Shown here: in pieces, positions 1 to 12,574 of the stretch
Numbering within the stretch: position 1 is the first letter of the stretch
How the letters are laid out: each line of letters starts with the position of its first letter
NCBI RefSeq assembly: GCF_008831285.2
Contig: NC_045138.2
Coordinates: 22,851,934-22,915,933, forward strand
DNA: 64,000 bases
Source: Nymphaea colorata
Lineage: Eukaryota; Streptophyta; Magnoliopsida; Nymphaeales; Nymphaeaceae
Direction of reading: 5' to 3'
The notes under the pieces: model-generated
The model's input: the letters and a program-made list of their open reading frames with translations, nothing else
Database searches by the model: none
Told to the model about the DNA's origin: nothing
Made by a program: the position numbers and the translations under genes

Positions 1-223
1 GAACCAGTACAGATTTCACGGCAACCCATCACTACCATCCATGGATAAGCCGCCTCGAACAAGCGTTTCTTGAAGGAATTTCTGGCTGAAAATGGTCTGT
101 TCTGGTTTGGCACCAACTGTTAACTTCTTTGAGAACAAATATTGGCTTTCTTCTCTAACTCTGCCAATTTTAGACTTTAGACAGATTAACTTATCATGGT
201 TCATTCAGTAACTCTGGATCTGT

Positions 224-405
224 CTGTGGCGGAGCCAAAAAGTTCTGGCTAAGGGAAATTAATTGTTTTAAGTTTTAAAATTTAAGAGGAACTTATATAC
301 ATAAATAAGCAAAAATAAAGAAATATTAATATGCGTATAAATAGGGCAATTTTTGTGAGCTGGTGTGGCTATGGCTCCTTCAGCTCACACCTGCCTCCTC
401 CACTG
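224..405 (+). repeat. MITE-like dispersed repeat, copy 1
   Basis: About 180 bp that starts with TGTGGCGGAGCCA and ends with TCCTCCACTG. It has the same layout as the better-preserved copy at 619-794: an AT-rich core, then a GAGCTGGTGTGG motif near the right end. I see no clear target-site duplication. The rest of 1-618 is ordinary AT-rich DNA in which I see no gene. Confidence 0.4.
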
Positions 406-618
406 CACCTACAGACCATGGCTGCAGTCTGATCTATATTCCCCATAAGGCCATAAATGTCAAGCAGCAACCCTTCTAAGATAAGAATTCATTTCTTTTC
501 CAGATATAAAGGAGTTAAAAGGAAATTAACTAGTTGGAATCCCATTGAGGAGTCCATGTCTGCACTTGGGTTTGCTTCAAAAAATGCACAAACATGAGTT
601 TTTTATGTGAGTGCAAAT

Positions 619-794
619 CAGTGGCGAAGCCAAACATATTTGAATGGCAGGCACTAACACTTTAATTTGAAACTTTTAAGGAGCAGCCAATAAAGAAATA
701 AATAAAAAACATGAGGTATGAATATGTAAATAAACACTTTATATGAGACTGGTGTGGGCAGTTGCCCCCACCAGCCCACATGTGTCTCGGCCAC
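619..794 (+). mobile_element. MITE-like element, copy 2, with terminal inverted repeats and target duplication
   Basis: A 176-bp non-coding element. The left end CAGTGGCGAAGCCA and the right end, read inverted, CAGTGGCCGAGACA form imperfect terminal inverted repeats. The direct flanks are GAGTGCAAAT (609-618) and GACTGCAAAT (795-804), nine of ten bases identical, which looks like a 9-10 bp target-site duplication. That size points to a Mutator-like non-autonomous element, but a hAT origin (8 bp, CAGTG termini) is possible. It is too short to encode protein. Confidence 0.55.
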
Positions 795-804
795 TGGACT
801 GCAA

Positions 805-2398
805 ATATTCAGGCTAAGATTCAAGACAATCTTGAATTGCTAAATCCTACGGAAAATTTTGCCAGCCGGGTGGTCGCTTATGCACCAACCCACTCTGATG
901 TGCATATGCTTCTGCCACTAGAGCCGGTCTGGTGTAAGACAGGCTTTATGAGCCCCCAGAATGTTGCTAACAATCTTTACATTTATTAGAATTTGTGCAG
1001 CTACTCCTTGATATTTGTGAAAAATCGATAGTTATGTATTTAGTTCTTCTGTTGGCATTTAATAAAAGTCCTTGAAACGAAATATGCCTTTAACTGTGTT
1101 TAAATTTTTTCTAAACTTAAATCTTTTCTAAACATTATAGGAAAAAAGAGGCAACAGAATGTCAGAGTTGGGACTTTAACTCTGTTTAAAGTGATCAAAG
1201 TTATTTCACATCATTTTAGTTGTTCTACTTGGAAAAGTATTTCTTGTTGGCTCCACATCATGTTTCAATTAATCTAAATTTAGAAAAGTTCATGTCAGTT
1301 ATTTTTAATAGTTTAAAATAATGAGGAAACAGAAAAGAAAAGGTTGGTCATGAATTCCCTACTTTTGTCTTGTCCCTTGAACTTTTTTGGTGTATGTATA
1401 TAGGGCCGGCTGATAATAGACCAAAGTATAGTTGTCACAATTGGCGGATTTGAACTGGACTGATAGGAAAATTGATTTAATTCACTGGCCGATCTAGGGT
1501 GCCACATGTCATACACCATTTATCTTTGAATTATTTTTAAATGTTTCTGCAGCTTTTCATAAATTTATTTATTTATTTACTTTTGAAAGAATGTAGACAG
1601 TAATAATTATGTTTTTTCAACGAAAAAAAACTTTTTCCCTTGGAATATTCTAAAAAAAAACATCAATTAATTACAACTTGCAGTAGTGATACTTGTGTCA
1701 GCATTCAGATTCATGCATCCGCAAGTTAAGTTGTGCCAAGCACACCATTATCATAGATGGCATGTTGTTTAACCACCTTAACAAGATGACACAAAGGAAT
1801 CATTTTATCCATCATCATATCCCTTAGGTGATTCAATGAGAGGTCGAAACCCCCTGCCATCCGCCACTCATGCGGTCCAGGGTTTTGTCGAAATCTGAGT
1901 GCAAAACAGGGCATTCATTAATTAGGGTGCATCACATTCACAGTTTGTAGTCCAAACGAGTAGCGTATATGAGAATCGAACTGATCCTAATCTTTTACCG
2001 ACCTGCCAGTCTGACCAGCTGAGGCATAGACCCATCATCATATCCCTTAGCTTCTTCAAGAATGCACCTAAAGTATCGCATGCATGCTTGAAAACCTTAC
2101 TAAATTATTATCTGAACCTTTTCTTGCAAGGTGGGGGGCCATGGTGCGTATGGCGTTGGCTTGCCAATGAAGGGAAAAGAGCTTTCAAATGGTGCCCACT
2201 TAATTTGTGTCACAGCAGAGGATGCCCATGCCATGAGCACCATGAAAAGTGGGTGGACCAAACACAAAGATAAAATCATGTCAGCTGTGGACTCTATGTG
2301 GGCACCAGCCTACCCAAGTCCACAGCTCATCTAAGGGCACAAGCCAAGAAAGAGGGTGCCTACTTCTGTTTCTGTTTCCTCTGGGCTTGAGCAATATA
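805..2398. other. Intergenic DNA, no gene recognised
   Basis: AT-rich sequence with scattered short open frames, none showing a recognisable domain or splice structure. The stretch 1,725-2,070 looks like decayed repeat DNA but I could not assign it to a family. Confidence 0.4.
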
Positions 2399-2429
<31 letters not shown>

Positions 2430-2632
2430 CATATCATGCTTTCTGAATTCTAACATGTAAAAGATTTGGAAAAGGAGGAAAAGGTTGGAGCTCACAGTCG
2501 TCCCTTTTACCTATCTAAAGAGTTGTAAAAGAGGGGAAAAGGTGAGAGCTCATAGTCGTCTTTTCTGCCCATCTCGAGAGGGGAAAAAAAATAGAGAGAT
2601 CTAGAGAGAGAGAGAGAGAGAAGAGAAGAGAG
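2399..2632. repeat. (TA)n tract, ~68-bp tandem duplication and (GA)n tract
   Basis: A short (TA)n run near 2,400-2,430 is followed by two direct copies of a ~68-bp unit (AAAAGGTTGGAGCTCACAGT at ~2,479 and AAAAGGTGAGAGCTCATAGT at ~2,536), then a GA-rich tract at 2,590-2,632. More short (TA)n runs lie at 3,058-3,077 and 3,262-3,277. No coding potential. Confidence 0.6.
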
Positions 2633-3956
2633 AGAAGCCTAGGTTGGAAAGTATGTAAAGGCAAAAGACGTCATGCTTTTTGGAGTGGAGGTTGCATTAT
2701 GGCTCAAAATGGATGGGCCCTTTGTTTTCTTTATAAGCTCTTGGATGATTATGCCTCCATTCAGGCCTTAGAGCATTGGCTTATTTAGTTCTTTGCTTTA
2801 AATATCTTTTCCACCCATATCGTCAGGCCGTGGAATATTCAAGACACGTAAACTGTACCGTTAAAGATCCAAAAAAAGTTGATTGCCAACCAAGATCCCC
2901 ATGTCGTTTCCTGCATTTTTTTTAAATTTCCCTGGTTTGTGCTCTGGCCAATTAATTTGGCCAAGTTCTGAGAAACGAGAGCCGTCCACCCTAGTTCAGT
3001 CCAGAAAAATATCGAGCATTCAGTGGAGCCCAATTAGGTATACGTACTCTCTTTGTTATATATATATATATATATCATGATCAATTCGGACGGTCTTGAT
3101 GATTGGATGACTCTAAAAAAAACCAAAGACATCATTCAATGTTTCTATATACGTAATGACCCAGATCCATGTGAGCTGGGGCAGTCTTTCTTGGTGTTAG
3201 AATCTTACCAACTCATTCTGACAATTTGTTGCAAGTCTGACTTTGATTTTGTGCACAACTATATATATATATATATGAGTGGTAGCAGCTAAACAGAGAA
3301 AATAAAATGAAAATTTTTACAAATTGTTATAACTAGCCACTAATTCATGGATCCATTCATCTCCTTGTTTCATTTCCTTACAATATTAAATCCTTGCAAG
3401 GGAAACCAGACCCTAATATCATGGTGGCGACAAGATGGCTGGTGAAGGGTTATAAAATCTAATGAACAACTGAGCTATCCAGCTAGAGGATCGTCCAAAC
3501 ACATTAAAATGAATCTGAAATCGCAGAAGCTAGCGGACCCACGGTGAACCCATTCTGCCCATGCCACGTGAGTGCCGGGCCTCAGTAGGCTCAGGTTAAT
3601 CAGTCCTATCAACTCTGAGTTTGGTTAATTGGGTGGACCTCTGGACAGCCATGCAATAGTACTCAAAGTAAGCTTTTATGTGCTTTGTTCCTTCCCTGAC
3701 AGTGACTCTTGACCGTGCAAAGTTGTGAGTCCTGAGCCATGGCTTACTTACTGGGCTAAAGGTTGGATTATTATTTTGCTTTACTTAAATATAAAAATAT
3801 TATTATTTTTTAGCTTTTTTATTTATGAGTGTCCATTCAAGTATAAAATTTAAATCATTCAACCAAAAATTTCTAGCTCTGCCACTTTTCTTATCTTAAC
3901 CTTAGAGTAGCTATAAAGGTCAACCTGGTTGCCAGGCTTTGTGTTAGGTAGCAAGC

Positions 3957-4130
3957 CAGTGGCTTGGCCAAGATTTTTCATCACTGGGGCACTTGTGCAG
4001 GTAACACAATGATGTGGGCATTGCATATAAATTTAAAGTCGTAACAATATGAAGTTAACACATTATAATAAAATTTTTGATTGCTGGTGTGGGTAGTGGC
4101 CCACCCAACCAACACGTAGTAACTTACCGT
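3957..4130 (+). repeat. MITE-like dispersed repeat, copy 3
   Basis: Begins CAGTGGCTTGGCCAAG and runs through an AT-rich core to TGCTGGTGTGGGTAGTGGCCCA. It is clearly homologous, in reverse orientation, to the segment at 57,190-57,390: shared strings include AAGATTTTTCATC, GGTGTGGG or ATGTGGGC followed by ATTGCATA, and AACAATATGAAGTTAACACA with few changes. The right terminus is less clear than in copy 2. Confidence 0.5.
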
Positions 4131-4359
4131 AGAAAGCCCCCTTTCCAATGTTGGGGTGTTTTCATCCTTTTATAAAAATATTTTTCCTAATTTCATTCTT
4201 GTCTTTATAAAAGGGAAGTCTTCTTGTTTATCATAGGCGATGCTATTTTTGGCTCCTAAAAGACAGTCTCGTCCTATCATATAACCTGTTCTCAAAGATA
4301 CAGCTGATTTTAAATATTAAAAAACATGAGCACACATTCTAAACTGATTTCCCCTTGAG

Positions 4360-4810
4360 AAAGAGTGAACCGCGTTCACATTTCCGTCACCTTTGTTCGG
4401 ATAAGAGAAGCCCATTTCTCTGCAGCTGTGTTTGTGTCCTTGCACACACCAACAAGCACATGCGCATGTGCATGCATGCGCGTGCAAGTGCCGGCTTCAT
4501 ATAAGTGCGTGCAAAACTGCACTTGTACATGTGCCGATACAGAGGGATTTGCAGCCCGAAGTCCGACGGGAAAGGAAAAAACCAAATGTGGACAGGCAGC
4601 AGGCATAAGAGTGCACGGAGGAGTCAGGTTTTGTACACATTGATCGGGAAAATGAGGACAGAAGCTGTGCTTCTGAACGCCCCCAGAGTCCCAGACCTCT
4701 TCCAAACCTTTGACCGACGGTCCATCCTACGTACAGCGCCCTCCAGAAAGGGACCCACTTCTCGGCTCAGACTTAGTAATGAATCGTCGGTCAAATTCTG
4801 CAAGTGGGTT
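4360..4810. other. GC-richer unassigned stretch
   Basis: This ~450-bp block is visibly richer in G+C than its surroundings, and both strands carry open frames of about 90-110 codons that overlap each other. None shows a known motif, and overlapping open frames on both strands are expected when GC content rises. It includes alternating CATGCGCATGTGCATGCATG-type sequence. It could be part of an unrecognised transposon or the 5' region of a gene outside the sampled homology. I do not call a gene. Confidence 0.3.
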
Positions 4811-5495
4811 CGTGCCATATAAATAATAAGAAAAACAGGGGTCAGACTGCTGAAGCGAATCATACACAAAGAGCCATAACTTAATGATACTAAAGCAACG
4901 ACAGAGCTGCGATGTGGGCTGGCGACAGCGCCTACCAAAGGAACCTCAAGACAAGTTTATAAGGACAGCTTGACAGTGGTAAAATTTTGTTACCTGGTGA
5001 AGTAATTTTTCTTCATTTTTGAGAAGCAAATTCATGAGACATTAACACATTAACAGTATGCCAAGTAAGTGACACACAACAGTTAAAGCTTAAGTTTTAA
5101 CCGGTGGCTTAAGGGAGGACAAGTTCAAGACTTCCAACTCTTTTTAGACCGCATGCCTTGCAGCTGTTCACGGCGAGGCTCTATCAGTTTTTGCAAATTC
5201 AACTAGATCTACCTATAAAATGGGAATATAAATTTGTAAATTTGAAATAAAATAATCTAAATCCGATGCTCCAACTGGATTTCGAGATGCCCAATTTTTT
5301 TTATTAATTTAAAAGTCTAAAATGTCGACTTAAACACTTCATAATATACGCATCAGCCTTCACCTTTCATCCGGAAAACAGAAATTCAAAAGGCAAGGAA
5401 AAATTGGATCTGAGCTAGTTGGATACATGACGCCAAATGACAATATAGTAGTCATTTTTATGAAAACGTCCAATTCTTCTGCTTTGATAGCTTAT

Positions 5496-5642
5496 TTATT
5501 CTGTCTTGGTTTCCTCGGCTGCCTTGTAATCTGGAATTTGAATCAGTATTTTCATATGTAAGGTTATTGGAACTTTATGACCATCAAGCAGTTCAAATCC
5601 GAGTGCGTAGAAGTATGCTTTCAAGGCCTCATGTTCATTCAT
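5496..5642 (-). CDS. Exon-like 48-codon open frame, unidentified
   Basis: The minus strand encodes 48 codons and a TAA stop, from an ATG at 5,640-5,642. The product has ordinary protein character: a mixed amphipathic stretch (KAYFYALGFELLDGHKVPIT) and a charged, lysine/glutamate-rich end (YKAAEETKTE). The frame stays open upstream to about 5,669. I do not recognise the family, I could not join convincing upstream exons, and a frame of this length occurs by chance. It may be the last exon of a gene, a captured or dead gene fragment, or noise. Confidence 0.18.
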   Translation of the reverse strand: MNEHEALKAYFYALGFELLDGHKVPITLHMKILIQIPDYKAAEETKTE

Positions 5643-5794
5643 TGGAATCCAAATGAGAAAATACATTGTTAAAATGTCCGTCGTCTATACGTTTTGATGC
5701 CTTATCTGTGCCTGTTGGTGTGGAGAGATGGTTCATTCTTGCACATCTCATGCTGTGGTGATTGATAGAGGAACGGAGCATATGCTAGAATCAA

Positions 5795-5948
5795 ATGCCA
5801 GACAACCCTAGCTGAGGGGCACGCTTAAGTTTAAATTTCAAACTTCAGATAACTCATATCTAAAAACTGAAAATTAATGAAGTTGCTATATGTAAATAAA
5901 GTGAAATTTGTGAGCTGGTGTCAGCTACAATGTAGATTTGCCACTACC
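5795..5948 (+). repeat. MITE-like dispersed repeat, copy 4 (degenerate)
   Basis: Shares the AT-rich core and the TTTGTGAGCTGGTGT motif with copy 1, and ends in TTTGCCACTA, a decayed form of the family's right terminus. The left end is indistinct. It lies in otherwise featureless DNA from about 4,800 to 6,670. Confidence 0.4.
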
Positions 5949-6676
5949 TAAGGGCTTCCACTAAGAAATCCTACCACTATGTCAACTGAAATCAACTGGT
6001 TTCATGTTGCACTTTTCATAGCGAGTTCGGAAACCAAATGGAGCTGCTTGTGAGCACTGAAACTTCTCATTCTTCTGTGCCATGGGTGCAGCAATGTCTT
6101 CTGATATCATGAAGGGTTATTCGCTTTTCCGAATAGGTTGTAACTTCCATTGCCACAAACGAGCTTGAATGTGTAGTGTAAATGTGTTCAAGTAGAGTTT
6201 GGACTCAGTTAGAGGTGTTCAACCTTACAGTTTGATTATCATTGTACTATTAATAAGGACAAAATCTAGCTTAAAATAAGCTACCATGTTTTATGTCATT
6301 CAAGAAACTTAGGATTCCTTTGAGTAGGTTAATTTGCTTCAACAGGTAAAAGTTCAGTCCTGAAGAGAATCTTTCCATTGAAGTAATCTGTTAAGTTATA
6401 CCTCTTAAAGATGGTGAATGCAGTGATTCTTATAAGAGGAAATTGTTACATGTCACAGATGTGTAGCTAGGAGCAAGTATAGTGAAAGGAATCATCAGAC
6501 CTGTCGAGTTGTTGACTGTTCCGTCGTGGTGGTTGTTCTGAGCCACTGTGGATAAGATAGATGTGGAACTAATATCAAAGATCAAGACCAGATATCAACT
6601 CAAAAGCCTTGTATTGCCATGAGAAAAAACCTGAGTTCTAGCTGAAAACACTCTTGGAAGAGCAATATATTGAATA

Positions 6677-7690
6677 AAAATAAAAATAACGAAGAAAAGA
6701 GATTGATCGATCATGGGTTTTCACCACAGAAGGCCACCAATGGCAGACACCCTTGTTTAATCTAGGAGGAAGCTAAATTTACTCCTTGTTCAAGGAGTAG
6801 ATAATTACAACTTTTTTGTAAAAGCTCCATCATCAAAGCTAATAATGCCCCTTCACTTCCCATAACATCTTCATCATCATTATCTCTAGTGCCTAACATT
6901 AGCAGATTTGGCACCTTTGCCAGCATCCACTTTTTCCATTTTTTCATGATAATAAGTACTTTTTCATTCTCCCTCAAACTGGAGGTCGAATTGCTAAGTC
7001 AAGTTTGTTGTAGAGACCACTGCTTTGATGGAAGGCCGTGAACACTTTAGTTGATGTATAGACCTTCTTCAACAAGCAATTTCATTCTTCACCACCGGAC
7101 ACCAAATTGCTAACTCATATTTGCTTAAGAGATCATGGCTTTGATGGAAGGCAATTAATCTTTGTTTGATGCATAGACCATTTTCAACAAGAACTTTCAT
7201 TCTCCATCACTACAAGATCCCAAACTTAAGCATCCCTTTGAAGTTGGGATGTTTTTCTCTGCACCCACCACACCTTTGTTTCGGAATATGGAAATCAACT
7301 TTGCAGAAAAAGCCAACAATCTCTTGATCCTTTGAAGCTTTCATCAGCGAGAACATGTTCTGGTACCATATACAAAAAATAAAAACAACAACACAAAAAG
7401 ATTGATCTTGGGTTTTCACCATGGAAGGCCACCGTGGGCCTTGAATCCATAGCATAGATGACATCCTTATTTAATCTAGGAGTAAACTAAATTTACTCCT
7501 TGATTCAAGGAGTAGATAGTACTTACAACTTTTTTGTAACAGCTCCATCATTGCAGGTAATAGTGCTTCACTTTCCATAATAGCTTCATCAATTTTATTT
7601 TGTTTGATAACAGTAGCAGAATTGGTGCCCATTGCTAACATCCTCTTTTTCTTTTTCTTTTTTCACGATGACACGTATCCTTTTCACAGT
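6677..7690. repeat. Duplicated ~290-bp segment flanking two ~115-bp tandem copies
   Basis: The segment at ~6,677-6,970 recurs at ~7,372-7,690 with substitutions and small indels. Shared strings include AGATTGATC, GGGTTTTCACCA, TTTAATCTAGGAG, TAAATTTACTCCTTG and ACAACTTTTTTGTAA. Between the two lie two tandem copies of a ~115-bp unit (6,970-7,085 and 7,086-7,205) sharing TTTGATGGAAGGC and TGATG(T/C)ATAGACC. I see no intact reading frame. It may be a relic of a retrotransposon leader or LTR. Confidence 0.55.
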
Positions 7691-7699
7691 ATACCACTC

Positions 7700-9279
7700 C
7701 AAAGCTCCACAATTAATGTTTTACTAGCAAAAAAGAAAAATCTGAAGAAAGCAGAAGAAATCTAGAAATATCCTCATCTATCCTCCATTAAAAAGAATTT
7801 TAAACTCAACAATAACAAAACAACAAGAGAGAGAGTATTTATGGCTTGAGCAAAGATCAAGATGAAGCAGGAGGTTCTCTTCTTCTTCTTCTCCCTATTC
7901 GTTTTCTTCAAGGAGATGAAATCAAAAGGCTGGTGATGGCTTAGAGAAGTGGATGATAACAGTGGACGCATGGACGTGAGAGGAGAAGAGGGGAAAAAAA
8001 TAAGGAAAAGGCTTGCACATTCCTTGTGCAGCATCAACGAAATTCAATGATCCATGGCGACAGGTGAAGCAGAAATTGGTGTCGACGAATGAACAGCATT
8101 GGTGTCATCTAAAACTTTTATAGTGGAAGACGTTGAGGGTGTATGGGAAATGAAAGGAGAAGGTTTAGAGAAGGAAGAGCTAAATGGGGGAAGAGGACAA
8201 TGAGTTTCATGGGCTTTTGGACGTGTTCTTAGTTAAGGTAGAGGTTTTGCTTGCATGGAGAGAAAGTAGGCGAAAGCCGATACAAGCTGTTCTATGTGTT
8301 GGCAAAAATGTGTTGGCAAATATGGTAGTGTGCATAGTGTTGTGATCTGTCTCAATCCCTCAACTAGTCTACACTCTTCTTAATGTTTTTTAAGTTTGTC
8401 TTTCTTCACTGAAAGAAAACTGCTATTGGCACTTGTCAAACTTTCATTTATACTTTTAACTTACCATGACCATAAAATGGGTAATCGTTAGGAGGCATCA
8501 TCAAAACATGCCATCCTCCAAGTTTTCCTGCATTAATATGAAAATTTAGATAACAGTTCTAGAATGTAAGTACGTAGCCAAAGTTGGTTGCTAAATTTAT
8601 ACTTTTCGTGTAGAAAAAATCTTTTCTATTATGGTTCAAAAAAAGAGAGTAATTCCTAGGACTCTACATACCATAGCCAAACTTTAGTTCAAACCTACCA
8701 TCGTCCAAACTTTATTTCACATCAATATACCATCATACTTTGAAACAATGAGTTTAATTCTCTTAGTCGTTAGTGCCATTTGTTTCTTCTAAGTTGATTC
8801 TAAAGTTAAGTTCCTCATAATAAAAAGCTGCAAGTCTGCCCTCATCCACATTAACTTACTTCCACCACTTTGTTGCATCTTGTTCTCAAATTCCCTTCTC
8901 CAAAACAGCCATTGCTTCAAGATGACTCGGTATTATATATAGAATCCAACTCACATTAATTAGGAAAAACATTATTCAGATAATGTCAAAAAAGCAGGAG
9001 GTGCACACCGTCGGGCGGTGCCTGGAAGGGAAGGTGCACCATTGGTGGGTGCAGAGGATAGGGGAAAGGGATTCCCTCCTCCTCCATCCGGTGGCGGAAG
9101 AAGGAAGGAGGGGGCGATGGGGTGGTAAGAAGTGTTAGGATGAAAGAAAAAAAAAAGTAGTAATAAAAAATAGTAATAATGAATAAAAAATGTAAAAAGG
9201 AGCTTAAATGAGAACCATCAAAAAGATGGATGGCCTTCATTTGATGTCCCAAGATGTTAACTAAAAGGTAAAGTCAGGG

Positions 9280-9280
<1 letters not shown>
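7700..9280. other. Intergenic DNA, no gene recognised
   Basis: Contains a purine-rich area (7,980-8,230), AT-rich DNA, and a short GC-richer patch at 8,995-9,130 with a homopolymer-rich open frame on the minus strand. The predicted peptides are low complexity (runs of F, S, P) and resemble no family I know. Confidence 0.35.
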
Positions 9281-9368
<88 letters not shown>

Positions 9369-9369
9369 T
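9281..9369. repeat. Compound (CT)n-(TA)n-(GA)n microsatellite, self-complementary
   Basis: A (CT)n run of about 30 bases leads into about 40 bases of (TA)n and then (GA)n of about 16 bases. Because CT and GA arms are reverse complements and TA is self-complementary, the tract can fold on itself as a long hairpin. No coding role: the open frame through it gives only repeated Tyr-Ile and Arg-Glu. Confidence 0.85.
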
Positions 9370-12300
9370 ACATAAAAGAAAACAATAATGTGTAAGAAAA
9401 ATATAATTTACATACTGAAAAAATAAACAAAAACATATAACATATTCAATTACATCACAACGAAAGATCAAAGCAACCAAGAATAACAGCTAAACAGATC
9501 TTGTGCATTCTGGTTGACTCATGTGGATGCATCAAGCCTGCCCATAGGTTGTGTTCATGTCCATGAAATTCTGAATTGCAGGAGTTGCAAGAGTAGGTAG
9601 CAACAGTTAGAAGAGTAATTTAAATAGTTGCTAAATTCCTACATAAATAATTGTAGTAAGTACTTAAACTATTGATTTTGTATCAAATACAGAGGCAACA
9701 CAAAATAGATAGGATAATGCCAACCTGTTAAGGTAAAAATGCAAAATCAGTTAAAAACCACGTTCAAGAATACTTTTGAACTCCACGCCATAGTTTAGAA
9801 GAAAACACAGGAGATGTAGTGATGCTTAAGAATGACTTCTTCTTTCTTCTACCCGACCATACCAAAATTTAAATTATTTAATATTGTCACCTTGTCATCA
9901 AAAGTGAAGCACAAAGCCCTTACCAAAATTCATTATAAAAATAATATTGGTCCTGTTGAAGAAAAACCATAAAAATATGTTAGGCTTTTAGGAAAATAAA
10001 TCACATGCAACGCACTCATAGACATATGTGAGCTTTTTTTTCGATGACGGCATATGAAAGATTAAGACAAGCATTCTTCATAGCATTTGTAGAATTACTT
10101 GGTACAATAAGAAAATGATCAGTGAGTTTTGACCAACACATGAACTGTAATGTTATTAACTCATAAAATTAGCAAAATAACGGAGTAATCATTGTCAAAT
10201 ACCAATAAGAGTATTTGTTCACATGTCTATTTGAACAACCGAATGTAGGAATCGACTAAGATTGAAAGAACATGAACAATGTAATGTTTGTAGCAATTTG
10301 AAAACAAACATCTAGTTCCTTATCCATTTTTCTTTTTAAAATACTAAATTTAAACCATAATATAATCAAATAACAATATATTGATCTCACACCTTTCAAT
10401 GTTACACTGGTTTGTAGAATAGGAGGGGCAATGTAATGTTTGTAGCAATTTGAATACAAACATCTATTTGGTCATATATTTTTCTTATTAGAACACTAAA
10501 TTTAACTGGAGTATAATAAAAGAACAATATATTGATGCCTCACCCTTCAATGTGATATTGGCTTATAGAAATATTGATGGGCCAAACCTTCAATGTTCAG
10601 ATACAGCGGCAACCAGGATGAAATAATGAAATTTTCAAAAAGAAATTATCTTGCTTAATTTGATGAAAAAAGTTACTCCTAGTTGACAAGTTATTTTGTC
10701 TAATAGATACTAAATGTTTATGAAAAATAGATCATACCAGTAAGTTGTCAAATTGTAGACAAGGTAAATGCACTTTTTGTCAGTAAGACCAAATTTAGTA
10801 TTCCTGATCATCCCTTAGATGCTTTGAAACTACTAGAAGTCGACTCACAACATCTCTATCCAAGATCCTTTCTGCAATAGAGAGAGGTTCACATTGAGAG
10901 CTACTGTCCACATTTTGGATGATAACCCCCACATGTTAGCTAAATGTCATATATTAAAGACTTTTTCACATGTCGAGACAAGAAAATAATGAAAAAGAGT
11001 TTTACCTACAATTTAGGCTAACAATGATCCAATTGCTTGTGAGAGAATCTTATAGTTGTTATGGTCATGGAAACATTAACAGGAGAAACACTTAGATTAA
11101 GTTAATGGAGAGCTTGTTGAGATGAATTTCCACAATCTAGGTACTTTAGTCAGTTGTTTTTGTGACATATTCAAAGGTAGTAGGTCTTCGTAAAAGACAA
11201 CAAATTTGAGGTGTACGAACCACATTAGGTTCTCAAGGGAAGTGGCAACTATTTCGATTATTGAACCACTGAACTCCCAAAAAAAAGAAGCTTCCAAAGC
11301 CTCTTTTCAACCAATTTTTTGGTTCCAAATTCATACAGTTCTACGTGGATGGCTTCAATATTGCAATGTTGATAATAAAATCATTTTCCTATTCCATGTG
11401 CAACAACAGATGTTCCACAAATGAGAAAAGTAAATTCCAATGCACAAGCACTTACCATCATGTGGAATATCCAAAGAAAAAGTGAGACAAACCTATGAAA
11501 TCAGTTGCTAGGATTTGCCTTTGTATGATAGGCTAACAAAATTACAAATGTATTAAGGAAAATTCAAGCTTCACAACAGTCGTACACAATGAGATCCATT
11601 ATGGCAGTTTATTCTACTAGCAGGTGCATAAACAAGTCATGAGAACAAGAAAGGTCATCAAAAACTTGAAAACATACTCAAAGAACATAAATCGTTTTTG
11701 TTTAAGTAGATTTTATATGGACATAAAAAAAAAAGTGGTTTGAGTTTTTTTCCACTTAAAAAAAATAGCTATAATATGTTCTCAAACTTGAAGAAAACAT
11801 CCATGAAAGAGAGAGAGAGAGAGGTACTAATATCTTAACATGCATGATGTTGTGAGTTAAAGATACAAAAGTGAAGTAGCATAACCAAAATTGCTTGTGT
11901 TTAATGACTCAAAGAATCATGAACCCAATTGAAGACTACAAACAAAAGTGACAAGGCTACTAAATAAATTACTTCACAGTTTATTTCATTTTTTCAATTC
12001 TGCAAGTAACAAACCATGTTGAAGTTGTTGATTTAATATCATAAAATCAAGCAATTATATAGATGTCTAAATATGTTAAGTGTGTATAATACTGGTCTTT
12101 AAATCTTACCAGATGTTGAAGTTTGCCTATGTGTTCATGAACTCCTTGATTATTCGCTCCATGAGACACTCCATATTGAATAATTTTCTATGTTCTATAG
12201 CCATTTAAGTCCAAGAGTTCATTTCAACAGATATCAGATTTATGAATAGATTTGTAGTACGAATTTGGGACCCATTTCTAAATCATGTTTATGTTTCATA

Positions 12301-12507
12301 ACGTTTTTCTTGATAGTTTGTGATGTTATAAGTATGTGTATGGAAGTCTTGCGGATGGTGTAAGTATTAAACACTTCCACTCTTGCCTCCCACTCTCCCA
12401 CGTTCACCAAGTATGGCTGTATGCATTAATCACTTTCGCTCTTGCCTCTCCCTCTCCCATGATCACACCTCTCTTTGCCTCTTTTTCTTTCAATTGATGC
12501 TTTTTCC
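9370..12507. other. AT-rich intergenic DNA, no gene recognised
   Basis: About 3.1 kb of AT-rich sequence with only short open frames, a (GA)n tract at 11,808-11,823, and the tandem duplication listed at 10,275-10,580. Nothing resembles a domain, splice-ordered exon set or transposon terminus. Confidence 0.4.
10275..10580. repeat. ~151-bp tandem duplication
   Basis: The string CAATGTAATGTTTGTAGCAA occurs at ~10,277 and again at ~10,429, followed in both by matching sequence through ACAATATATTGAT and TTCAATGT. Two diverged head-to-tail copies, non-coding. Confidence 0.7.
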
Positions 12508-12537
12508 TCTCTCTCTCTCTCTCTCGCTCTCTCTCTC
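12508..12537. repeat. (CT)n microsatellite
   Basis: Interrupted CT repeat just outside the left end of the Tat retrotransposon. Confidence 0.85.
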
Positions 12538-12574
12538 TTCCACCATCTCCCAAATATGATTTTCACCAACTCTT

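Noticed and set aside
4365-4938. Overlapping frames of 90-109 codons on both strands
   Set aside because: No motif or splice structure, and the open frames coincide with a local rise in GC content.
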